A stretch of DNA of 64,000 bases from Galdieria yellowstonensis (taxonomy: Eukaryota > Rhodophyta > Bangiophyceae > Galdieriales > Galdieriaceae). The stretch covers positions 221,862-285,861 of the forward strand of contig JANCYU010000027.1 in NCBI GenBank assembly GCA_026122205.1. Reading direction: 5' to 3'. The notes under the pieces were generated by a model. It did no database searches. It was not told the origin of the DNA and worked only from the letters and a program-made list of their open reading frames with translations. A program made the position numbers and the translations under genes. Positions 53,988 through 64,000 of the stretch are shown one piece after another. Position 1 is the stretch's first letter; each line of letters begins with the position of its first letter.

Positions 53988-56301
53988 TTGTGCTCCTTTC
54001 GGATCACTGCCCATGGTAAAGTTGCTCGTAAGGATCAAATTGCGATGGAGTTTTTGAAGCTGATTCTTCCAATCGCTTTTTCTTCTTCAACAGTTTCCTC
54101 TCCAGAAGAAGAAGAATTCCACAATTCATCTATGATGGATCATCCGATGAGCCGAGCGCTGCTCCACTTGCTCAATTGGACCTTTCAAAGCGAAAGATTC
54201 CAAGTTCATGGAATTCATCTCTCCTCATTTCTATTCCGAAAATAGGAGATTTGAAGGATATGAACAATTATAGAGGCATTAGTCTCATAAGTACCATTGT
54301 CAAACTGTTGAGTGCAATTGTTACCAATCGCATTCGTTACGCAGTTGAAAAAGACAATGTACTGGTTCGTGAGCAAGCAGGATTTCGTACTCGCGAGGAA
54401 TGTGCAGCACAAGTGATTGCTTTGGTAGAGTGTGTCCAACGACGATGGAACAAGGAAATGCGTCCTACATATGCATGTTTCATTAATTTACGGAAAGCTT
54501 TTGATCGAGTTCCCCATGAAGCCTTTTTTCGTAAACTGGAAAGTTTAGGTATTCGAGGTCGATGTTTGGAATTTTATCGTGGGCTTTATCGTAGTTCGTG
54601 GACACAGGTATCCTCACGGATATCTGATACACTCTCACCTGCCTTTCCATTTTGTAGAGGTGTACGTCAAGGTGATCCTTCCTCTCCATTACTATTCGAT
54701 CTGTTTATCAATGATTTACTTGGGCAATGTCGACCATTTGGCATTCGAGTGGTCGGGCTGCCTGAGAGTACAATGGTTGGTAGTACAGAGAATCGATTAC
54801 CTGGATTGATTTTTGCCGATGATGTGGTATTGTTATCGCCTAGCCGACATTGTCTTGAAGCCTCCATGCGCAAGGTAAGTGAATATTTAACTCAACTTGA
54901 AATGGAAGTTGGTGCATCTAAATGTGGTGTTACTCTCTTTCATGGATGTGTAGATAAAGTTCGAGGGAGGCAATGGCAATCACAAGGCAAGGACATACCT
55001 GTGGTCGAAGAATATCGTTATCTAGGTATCGATTTGAATTGTAATCTGGACGAAGGATTTACAGTGCGACGGCAAATTCAACGTTATCGTCAAAAGCTTC
55101 ATATGGCAACTCCATTTCTACGTAATGGTAGGATACCAATGGATCTTCGTTTGCGTGTTGTCAAGAGTTGTTTGCTACCTAGTTTGATCTGGGGCTCTGA
55201 ATGGTGGGGTATGCATCAACTACATGCCAAACGTTTAAGTCTGGTATTGAATCAAACTTTACGAATGGTGGTAGGTGTGCATACGAAACACACAGGAGTG
55301 AGTATTCCTGCTTTGTATACTGAATTGGGTATACCTAGTGTGGAATCACTTATATCAGGACGCCGGGCACGTTTATGGGCCAAAGGTCCTAGTATGCGTA
55401 CATGGATTTGTAATTTATGTCAATGGATACCTACATTTCGGAAAGGTACATGGGTAAAAAATACCAAAGCATGGTTGTTAAGGAGATTGGGTAGCTTGGC
55501 GGTAAGGGAGATTGAAAGGTCTCCTCGTGGTTCCAAGACATTGCAACGAACAGTGCAACAGGTCATTCATCATAAATGGTTAACTACTGGCAAAATGACT
55601 CAAACCAATACATGGCAAGAGTATTGTCAGTATGCATTACAAAGCGGTAGTGCATTGTTGCGTGATAGCTCCCTCGACTATCCTGAATATAGCAAAAGTC
55701 TTCAATGGCTAATGCGTATTCGTGTTGGTGGATGGAGTTCCTGCTCGAGGCTCGCCAGAATCGGTATATTGGGTGAACCATGGAAGACTCTTTGTCCTTG
55801 TTGTTTGTCCAATGTACCTGAATCATTGAATCATTTCCTTTGTGAATGTGCTCGATGGGCCCGAAGAGGCTGGGTATCTTTGGGCCTATGGCGATGCTGC
55901 TTACTAAAATCCCAGCTATCTTTAATGGTACTTGTTATAGCCTTCTAGGTGGAAGGTTTGTGGCGACGAATTCATTGGAGGAAGACTCGAATGGAATCAC
56001 TGTAGAGGAAATGCAGGAAAAGAAAGCCTTGGATGAAGCTATTCATCGTTGGTGGACGACTGGTGAGTTTACTTATCAGGCCTGTAGTAATTCTATGTTG
56101 GCTGCACAAGAGTCGGACAATGGATCGTCGCAGTGCTGGTATCGGACTGACTTGCCAGGATTTATTCTGGTAGGTCAGTTTTTGGAGGAAGTGATGAGCA
56201 TTCGTATGTCCGTCATTGACAACCCTCGTCGCTTTAGTTCCGACTCTAGCGACGTTACCACCACAAGCCAACGCGCTGAAGGGTATGGCAAAGCCACTTG
56301 A
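53988..56301 (+). mobile_element. 5'-truncated non-LTR retrotransposon
   Basis: A reverse-transcriptase-bearing element with no endonuclease visible upstream and no LTRs. The 3' boundary is unclear; AATAAA occurs at about 56393. Confidence 0.75.
53988..56301 (+). pseudogene. Non-LTR reverse transcriptase, disrupted
   Basis: The long frame 54176-55948 holds RT blocks in order: SSWNSSLLISIPKIGD (block 0/1), NYRGISLISTIVKLLS, AGFRTREECAAQ, the motif A region CFINLRKAFDRVPH, motif B GVRQGDPSSPLLFDLFIND, motif C LIFADDVVLLSP, then YRYLGIDL. A C-terminal zinc knuckle of zf-RVT type follows (CPCCLSNVPESLNHFLCEC). The N-terminal part continues in another frame (53988-54190, LLHLLNWTFQSER), so one base was lost near 54199. 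The C-terminal part continues in a third frame to 56301. Motif A has Asn where the metal-binding Asp should be. The copy is therefore dead at two frames and one active-site residue, although most of it is well kept, suggesting a recent insertion. Confidence 0.85.
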
Positions 56302-57800
56302 ATAGCGAAAAAGGGAACTGGTAGTAGCGGTTCTACCATTTTCACTATTCTGACGCCGGCTGAAGATACAACTTGGATTTTCCTATATCAAACAATAAAA
56401 CAAGGTAAATAAATGCAACTCTCACTTGGAAAATGGCAAACGACAGCATCTTGTTCTTAATCCGTAGCTCATTTTACAATATAAAGGTCTGTTATCATGC
56501 CCAGCCGAATAGCAGCTGCACCCAAGAAACCAATCAATTGCCAACAAGAACAGTTGATTGCAACCTCAATAGGACTAAGGGCACTATGGCCTGTTAAAAA
56601 AACCTCAACGTAAACTGCACAAATACAAGTATGTAAAAAACATTCCTTGGCAAGTTTTAGATAGGAAACTACAGAGTCATTCAACAATACTGCATCAGTA
56701 TCACGCCTAGGAAAATGCCTGCAAGCCGCACAGTAGATATATTAGCATTGTACGAGGACATATATTCACACCGGAATACAACTAGAAAAATCAACAATTG
56801 CTAAAGGCACTTAAAGCATCTAAACTAGTTCACAGAATGGTAAAACTCACACTAAGAAATGTAGTGGGCAGCAAATAGAGGTGGATAAGGTCAAGCTCCA
56901 TCATTTGGACTTTAACCGATGGCAGGGTCACGAATTTCGGCGTTGATATCCAGAGGTATTATTTTACGGCGTCTCCACTTAAGCAAATGGCAAAGTAGGA
57001 CCACTATCACTAGTTTTTCTTTTAACGTCAGGGAACAACACATTCAATCATACTACAGAATATAAATGTTTGGCTAAGTTCTAAATTAAAGGCCTTACTA
57101 ATGAGAAGAGGAATCAACAAAACTCGATAGTAGGTATTTCACAAGCGCGCTCTTTACTGTGTACCGTTGGCCAAACTATAAAAGCTCACTTTTGCAAATA
57201 GTTGACGATAGTAAAAGACAAAGAGGTCGTTCTGACAACTTGCTCGTCCACCATTAAAAGAGAGCTTACCAGCAAGAACAGTTGCCACGTACTATATTTA
57301 CTATACGACAAGCAGTGTTTTTGTGACATTGACTTCTTGCATCCCTTTGTATTTGGGAACGATTTAGGTATTATCAACGGTAGGTCCAAATGGAAGACTG
57401 TCTATTTTCGTTCTCAACCTTTATCAACCCATTGTCACAAATCGAAAGCGTCCTAGCTGAAATAAAGTTCAGGTAGGAAAGTTGAAACTTATGGATTCGT
57501 AAAAGATAACAATTACAGACAACACAACACGAAAAGGATTGTAAAGCGTTGAAATGACGAATGAACTCTGAATAATAGGAATCCTTTCAGCGATTTCCAA
57601 GAAGAAAGTAAAGCTTCCTTTTGCTAGTCCCTAGTCAATTGATGGCTTGTCCACTAATTCGACTGTCGCACATTAAGAATTGGGCAAAAGCCAAAAAGAA
57701 AAAGGAACCATTCCCAACGTATAGAAGCCATAAAACGGCGATGTCGTTAATGCAAGTTGGTAAAATACTCTAAGATAAAAACGCAGCGCACTTTGTCAAG
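56302..57800. other. Degenerate AT-rich region before the satellite array
   Basis: I see no gene. Some phrases recall satellite monomers, but I cannot align them with confidence. Confidence 0.35.
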
Positions 57801-60800
57801 TCAATCCTGCATAGACAAAGAATTGTACAGTCGAACTTGGCATCATTGGTCAACCAAACGTGCTGATACTTCAACCACTTGCATCGATCTACAACGGTAC
57901 TGGGCTCAGAATACTTACTGTTGTCAGAGCAATTTTACGTTATATCAAGGCTGCTTCGCTCCATTTCGAAGTAGTCGATTCGCAATAGAGAGTTATTGTC
58001 AATGACAACAGAGGAATTGTAATGCATGAAAATGACAAAAACCCCTGATAATGGAAATTTACCGAGCTATTTATTACAATGGATTACAAACGACAAGAAA
58101 GAGCTGCTTCCGCGTGCAATTCATCACTCCTGTAATGTCTTTTGTCCAATGCTCCACTTGTCAAACATTTAAAATTAACGCAAAAAAACCGTAAAAACAA
58201 AAATCTATCCGTTGCATAAACCACAAAAAAGGAACAAACCTGAACTGCAATTGGCACTAATGAGGCCTAACGATTCCGTGGCTCTAGAGAAATCGTAACG
58301 ACCTGAAGTGACAAAAATCATTCGTTATTGCAGTCCTCTCTGCGATTTACAACGTTAGATTAATACTGTTTAGAAATAACTGCTTCTTCGAGCAACTCAC
58401 GATTCAAGCATTGCTTTCTTTCCAGTGACCAAGTTGTCGCAAATAGAAACGAAGTAAGAGGAAAAATATGAAAAAGGGAGACCGTCCAATCTATAAATAC
58501 ATATAAAGGAATATAATGTCGCCGAAATAGTTTAAAACGTCACCAAACAGATACTATGCAATGCAGCAATTGAATTATACGTTAACCAACAGTGATGCCG
58601 TCGCATTTATCAATGTTGGGCAACGCAACTAACTCATCCTGCAATAGATTAAATCTGCCCACAATGGTGTTGGGCACAGAAGATTGACTACCGCCAGACT
58701 ACTTTCTACATTATACCAAGGCTTCCCTACTTTTTCGAAGTCTTCGAGTTGTAATAACGAGGCTCACTGATTACATGCCATTACAGGAATTGTACTGTAC
58801 TGAAATTAAAAAAAGATCTTAAAAAGGCAATGCTTTCAGCAAAGGCATTACGAAACAAGGGTAGAAGACACTGAAACAGTTCAATCAGGCTTAGAATAAC
58901 AGTGATACAATTTAAATTGAGAATTGTTAGATAGCTAAACTAGCTTGCGCTGCCATAGGTTGCATCTATCCATGAACTTGTTGTGAAAAGAATGTTTACG
59001 GTTGTCAAATCGCGGTTACTTCACTGTTTTTCAGAATTGTGTACGTGTAACAAGGAACCTTAAGATTTCTGAGACATTAGAGGCATTGTAATGCATCGAA
59101 ATGACAAAAAAAATCCTCCATATTAGAAATCCTCAGCTGTTCCTGACAATGTTTCGTACTGTCTAGAAAGCACTATTTCCTCAAGCAAGCATGGATTGAA
59201 CAATGATTTTTGTTCTTTGCTATTATGATAAAATTAAATTATCGAAGCGAATCACGGCGCAAAGCATAAAACATAAAGAAGGATGTAAATGCAAACGGTT
59301 AAAAAGCAGTACAGAAAAGGCACATGGAACTGTACTAGTTCAATTATGCATAAATTAACAGCAGTATCTTCTCATTGGACGTCGTTGGCAACAAACTAAC
59401 TTTGACTGAATTAACCATTCTAGCGTTACGACAAAATTGGCTACGGAGTACAAATCATTGTCGAGGTACTTTTTTCGTTATATCACTAATGTTGCATGGG
59501 ATTTATGAATTGTCGATTCGTGATTAAGAGGCATAATGATAACATGACACTACAGGTTTTGTAACACATTCATAAAACCAAAGCCAGTAACAATGCCAAC
59601 CATCTCAGTGATTTGCAACAATGGTTTGAACTGCTTAGAAACAACTGATTCCTCGTGCAAGTTGCGAAATAACCAATGCTTCTTTGACAAATGATCCTCT
59701 AGTCACACATTTATAATTAGCTTAATAACAAATTAAAAAGGCATACCATTATAGTTTATAAAAGACAACAGAAGAAAAATACTGTAGCCACAAATTGTAC
59801 AGAGACATTAAGAAATAGTCACCAAGCACTGAGTCAATCCAATAAAGCATAGCAGGCTAACTGTACGATCGAATCCAGAATCAAAGGGCATCCAAGCGGG
59901 CCAAAACTGCAGTAGGTTGTAGCGATCCACGACTATGTTAGACACAAAAATTTTACAATGGTCAAAACATAATTTAAGTTACATCAAGGTTGGTTCAATA
60001 TTTCAAATTCGTCGATATGAAACAAAGAGGCTTAATAAAAACATGCCATTACACATGACTTTTACTTGCAATAAAACTACAAAAAGGCATGATAAATGGC
60101 AATCTACCTGCCAAAAAGCATCACATGAGGAGTACAAGGTGCTGCACTAGTTCGATTGTGCATTAACCAACAGTGGTACCATCAAAAATTTCATAATTGC
60201 AATCCTCTCAGCTGTTTACAACGACTGATTAAAACTGTGTAGAAATAACTGCTTCCTTGTGTGCAACAATTCAATCAATGCTTTTTGGAGCACTGCTACG
60301 CATGTCGCACATTTCGAATCAAGGTAAGCATTAATTATGAATACCTCATTTTCTATGGTATATAATACACAAAAAAAGATAGACAAGTTTGACCATAAAT
60401 TGTATAGAGGCATTAAGAAAATAATGCAATGCACTGCGTCAATCCAGTGAAGACAGATGAATAATTGTACGATCGAATCGAGCATTGATGGGTATCAAAA
60501 CGGACCAACACAGCAACAACTCGTAACAATCTACTACGGTTTTGGGCAAAGAAAAGTTACGAAGGTCAAAGCTCATTTTAGTTTGTATCATAGTAGTTTT
60601 ATCATTCAGGGTCTTCGACTTGTAGTAAAGAGATTTATGATTGCATGACACCATAGGTATTGTACTACACTAAAATTACAGAGAAAACATAAAAATGGCG
60701 ATGCTGTTAGCAGAAAGCCATTACTAAAAAAGGCATTCATTGCACTGCACCAACCCAGTCATGAATGAACCAAGAATGGTATCATCAAATTAAGAATCAC

Positions 60801-63300
60801 TGGGCAACCAAACAGCCTTTGACTGCAATAAGTTGCATATATCCACGAGTATTGGGTACAGGAGATTTACTATAGTCAATTTGAGGTTACTTTAAAGATT
60901 TCAGAGTTCTGAATTTGAAATGAGGAGAATTAAGTTTTCAATGACACGAAAGGTATTATGGTGCATCAAATTGACCAAAAAACACTTCATAATGGAAACC
61001 TCTCTGCCAGTTCTAACAATAGATTACGACTGTTTAGAGACCACTCTGTTTCCTCGTGCAAGACAATTTTCAACCACTGATTTTTTGTCCTTTGCTACCC
61101 TTGTGATGTAGTTGGAATTAAAATCAAATTAAATTATGGAAACGGAACAATGCGCATAGTATAGAAACATAAAGAAGAATGTCGCTTAAACGCAAATTGT
61201 TAAATAGCATTACAAAAAAGGGGCATTGAACTATATGAATTCACTCATGCATAAACACAGCAATATCTTTTCATTGGACAATGTTGTCAACAAACCGACT
61301 TGCACTGCAATGATCATTATAGCGTTACGACAAAATTTTACACAGGATACTAAGTATTGTCAAGGCACTTTTTTAGTTATGTCACTGTCCTTGCACGGCA
61401 TTCTATTGTAGTGTGCTCAAATTGAAGAGTCATGACCATTAAATGACACAATAGGTTTGATAAAGAACTAAATCACAAAAAAATAGTATTGGCAATCTCA
61501 GCACTTTGCAACAATGGATTTGAACAGTCTAGAAACAGGTAACACCTAGTGCAACACAGAAACAACCAATGACAATTTGACAATGGCAACTGTAATCTCA
61601 CATTTAGAATTAAGAATAACACATAAAACACTTACCTACATAGTTTACAAAACACAACGGAAAAAAGCTGCTATAGATACAAATTGTTAAAACGCATTGT
61701 CGAAGAAATACCATGCACTGAGTCAATGCAGTAAAGTAGAGACGAATAATTGTACGTTAAAGACGAGCATTAATGGGCATCCAAATAAGCTAACACTGGA
61801 ACCGCTTTTATCGATCTTTGATGGTGTTCCTCACAAAAGATTAACAGTAGTCAAAGTACATTTTACAGTATCCAAGGCTGTTTTACTGTTACGTAGTCTT
61901 CAACATGCAATTTCGAGGCCTAATGAGTACATGGCATTAGAGGTATTGTACTACAATAAAATTACAGAAACAAACAATAATGGCGATACTTTCAGCAGAA
62001 AACCATCACTCAAAAGTTACAAGGCACTGCAGCAGCTCAATCAATAAATGAATCCAGAGTGGTAAAATCAAATTGAGGATTGTTGGGCAACTGTTGACTC
62101 AATAAGTGACATTTATCCATCACTGTTGGGCACCCAAGATTTACTATAATCAATTTGTGGTTACTTCATTGCTGTTCAGAGTCCTGGAATTGTAATAAGG
62201 AGAATTACGCTTTGAGTGACACTAGAGGCACTGTAATGCATCGTAATGACCAAAATAACCCTTCATAATGGAAACCTCTCAACCAGCTCTAACAATTGAT
62301 GACAACCGTTTAGAGACCCTAATGCTTCTTCGTGTAAGCCATTATTCAACCAATGTCATTTTTTCATTTGATATGCTTGTGCTCCAGTAAAAATTATATT
62401 CAAATTAAATTATCGAAATGGAACCCTGCACATACTATACAAACATAACAATTGATGTAGCGTAAATGTAAATTTTTCAAAAGCACGACAAAAAAGCTAC
62501 ATTGAACTATACTAGTCCAATCATGCAAAAACTATCAGCAGTACCAACTCATTGGACGTTGTTGGCAATAAACCAACTTACGATACGGTAGCCATTATAG
62601 TATTACAGCAAAGCAAAGCATGGAACACTAAATATTATCAATACACTTTTTTAATTACATCACGATTATTGCACGACATTTCAAAATGGTCGACTCGAAA
62701 TGAAGAGGCATAATGATTAAATGACAATATAGGCTTTGGAACATATTCACCTGACAAAAAAGCAATACTAACGTCAATCGTCCAACGGTGTGCAGCAATG
62801 GATTTGAATTGTCTAGACTCAACCAGCCCCTGGTGCTAGTTAGGAACAACCAATTGTACTTTGATACTGCAACTGTAGTAGCCTATTTAGAATTAAGGTA
62901 AAAGTGGAATCTAAATACTAACCCTGTATAGTTAAAAAAACACAGCAGAAGGAAGCTGCTATCGCCGCAGGTTAAAACACATTGACGAAGAGGTCCATTC
63001 ACGTAGCCAATTTAGTAAAATTTAGACGAGGAATTCCACGATCGAGACGAGCATCAATGGATATCCAAGCGAGATGACACTGCAACAGCTTTTACCAACC
63101 GAGGACGGCGTTGGATACAAAATCTTTACAATAGTAAAGATGCATACAACGCCAAAGTAGCTTCATCGTCTCAAAGTAATCGCATTGTACCAAGAAGGTT
63201 TAATAAATACGTGCCATTACAGTTAATGTATTGCAATGAAAACAAAAAAAAAAATAAGAAACGGCAATTCTTTAGGAAAGAGCATCACTAAAGAGTCTGA
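57800..63300. repeat. Subtelomeric satellite array with higher-order units
   Basis: Diverged monomers of about 310, 470 and 500 nt (types A, B, C by starting landmark) recur in order. Landmarks (tGGGCAtcc for A, tGGGCAAc for B, CATTGGAcg...tGGCAAc for C) lie near 58617 A, 58926 B, 59382 C, 59886 A, 60490 A, 60801 B, 61281 C, 61775 A, 62083 B, 62559 C and 63059 A. ABC units are 1269, 1285 and 1284 nt long, with an extra ~604-nt A copy at 59886. All are AT-rich and non-coding. Further conserved phrases inside include GTACGATCGAA, ATTTACTATAGTCAA and GGAAACCTCTC. The array lies directly inside the telomere. Confidence 0.75.
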
Positions 63301-63514
63301 GAGGTACCACTAATCCACTAATGCATAGGGCAACTAAGGTACCATCGAGTTTAACTGGGTTAAAAAAAGGAAGCTGGCTTAGACAGAAACAGCAGTAAGC
63401 ACCTGCGTCGAAGTTGAAACAGTCACACTTAGTACAGTAATAATTATTTCTACGACGTCATCAGATTGATGCGTTTGGAAGGGAGTAAGAGACTAACAGG
63501 TTACAAGGTTGTTG
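63301..63514. other. Junction between satellite and telomere
   Basis: A short stretch without repeat structure and without a gene. Confidence 0.4.
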
Positions 63515-64000
63515 GGTTTTATTAGGTCTTCCTAGGTTCTCTTAGGTTTATTAGGGTTTATTTAGGGTTTATTAGGGTTTATTAGGGTTTATTAGGGTTT
63601 ATTAGGGTTTATTAGGGTTTATTAGGGTTTATTAGGGTTTATTAGGGTTTATTAGGGTTTATTTAGGGTTTATTAGGGTTTATTTAGGGTTTATTAGGGT
63701 TTATTAGGGTTTATTAGGGTTTATTTAGGGTTTATTAGGGTTTATTAGGGTTTATTAGGGTTTATTAGGGTTTATTTAGGGTTTATTAGGGTTTATTAGG
63801 GTTTATTAGGGTTTATTAGGGTTTATTAGGGTTTATTTAGGGTTTATTAGGGTTTATTTAGGGTTTATTAGGGTTTATTTAGGGTTTATTAGGGTTTATT
63901 AGGGTTTATTAGGGTTTATTTAGGGTTTATTAGGGTTTATTAGGGTTTATTAGGGTTTATTTAGGGTTTATTAGGGTTTATTAGGGTTTATTAGGGTTTA
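63515..64000 (+). repeat. Telomere: TTTATTAGGG / TTTATTTAGGG repeats
   Basis: After a degenerate lead-in (TTTTATTAGG, CTTCCTAGG, CTCTTAGG at about 63517-63547), the sequence to the window end is tandem TTTATTAGGG (about 34 copies by my count) with TTTATTTAGGG interspersed (10 copies). The G-rich strand runs 5'-3' toward the end, as at a right chromosome terminus. The mixed 10/11-nt units suggest telomerase slippage in the T run of its template. Confidence 0.95.

Noticed and set aside
63515..64000. CRISPR-like regular repeats
   Set aside because: Units are directly tandem without spacers and run to the chromosome end; this is a telomere.

Overview
The window is the right end of a nuclear chromosome from a unicellular red alga, most likely Galdieria or a close cyanidiophycean relative. 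The gene-dense part has compact genes, about 30 phase-consistent GT-AG introns that are mostly 45-70 nt long, plastid-type enzymes (FBPase, threonine synthase, organelle DEAD-box helicase, PPR protein) and plant-like families (PHR2-type cryptochrome, SOQ1-like HAD). The last ~460 bases are a telomere made of TTTATTAGGG and TTTATTTAGGG units, with the G-rich strand running toward the 3' end. The genus is inferred from gene content and intron size; no database search was possible.

Layout. 1-17.7 kb is a tightly packed housekeeping block: PDXT (partial), RING-H2 protein, PPR protein, chloroplast FBPase, PHR2-like cryptochrome, Nup43-like WD protein, DEAD-box helicase with GUCT domain, EXO1, SOQ1-like HAD hydrolase, a 7-exon unknown helical protein, threonine synthase. 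17.7-19.7 kb is a gene-free AT-rich island. 19.7-33.7 kb is a second gene block: tandem RecD2-type OB-fold protein, oxysterol-binding protein, UbiE/MenG methyltransferase, a citrate synthase homologue lacking catalytic histidines, a RAMA-SANT-coiled-coil chromatin-type protein, akirin, a GcvR-like double-ACT protein, a DUF167 protein, and a macro-like/TIR/TKL-kinase fusion. 33.8-57 kb is subtelomeric: sparse genes (a secreted Gln/Cys-rich protein, a 904-aa SAM-domain P-loop ATPase with a possible nuclease module), a decayed Crinkler/RHS-type NTPase, a decayed Fanzor/TnpB, a decayed non-LTR retrotransposon, and much unrecognisable sequence. 57.8-63.3 kb is a degenerate satellite array with a three-monomer, ~1.28-kb higher-order period. 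The telomere follows.

Themes. E2F/DP-like sites (GGCGCCAAA or CCCGCCAAA) recur 20-40 bases before start codons or in promoters of genes for DNA repair, chromatin and other functions (EXO1, PHR2-like, RING, 7-exon unknown, RAMA/akirin, ORP). A cluster of three sits beside the TIR-kinase gene. Three mobile or conflict-type coding units in the subtelomere are each broken by identifiable lesions. The strongest candidates for something undescribed are the macro-like/TIR/non-RD kinase fusion, the SAM-domain CR-type ATPase with its decayed relative, the citrate synthase pseudoenzyme, and the satellite's higher-order structure.
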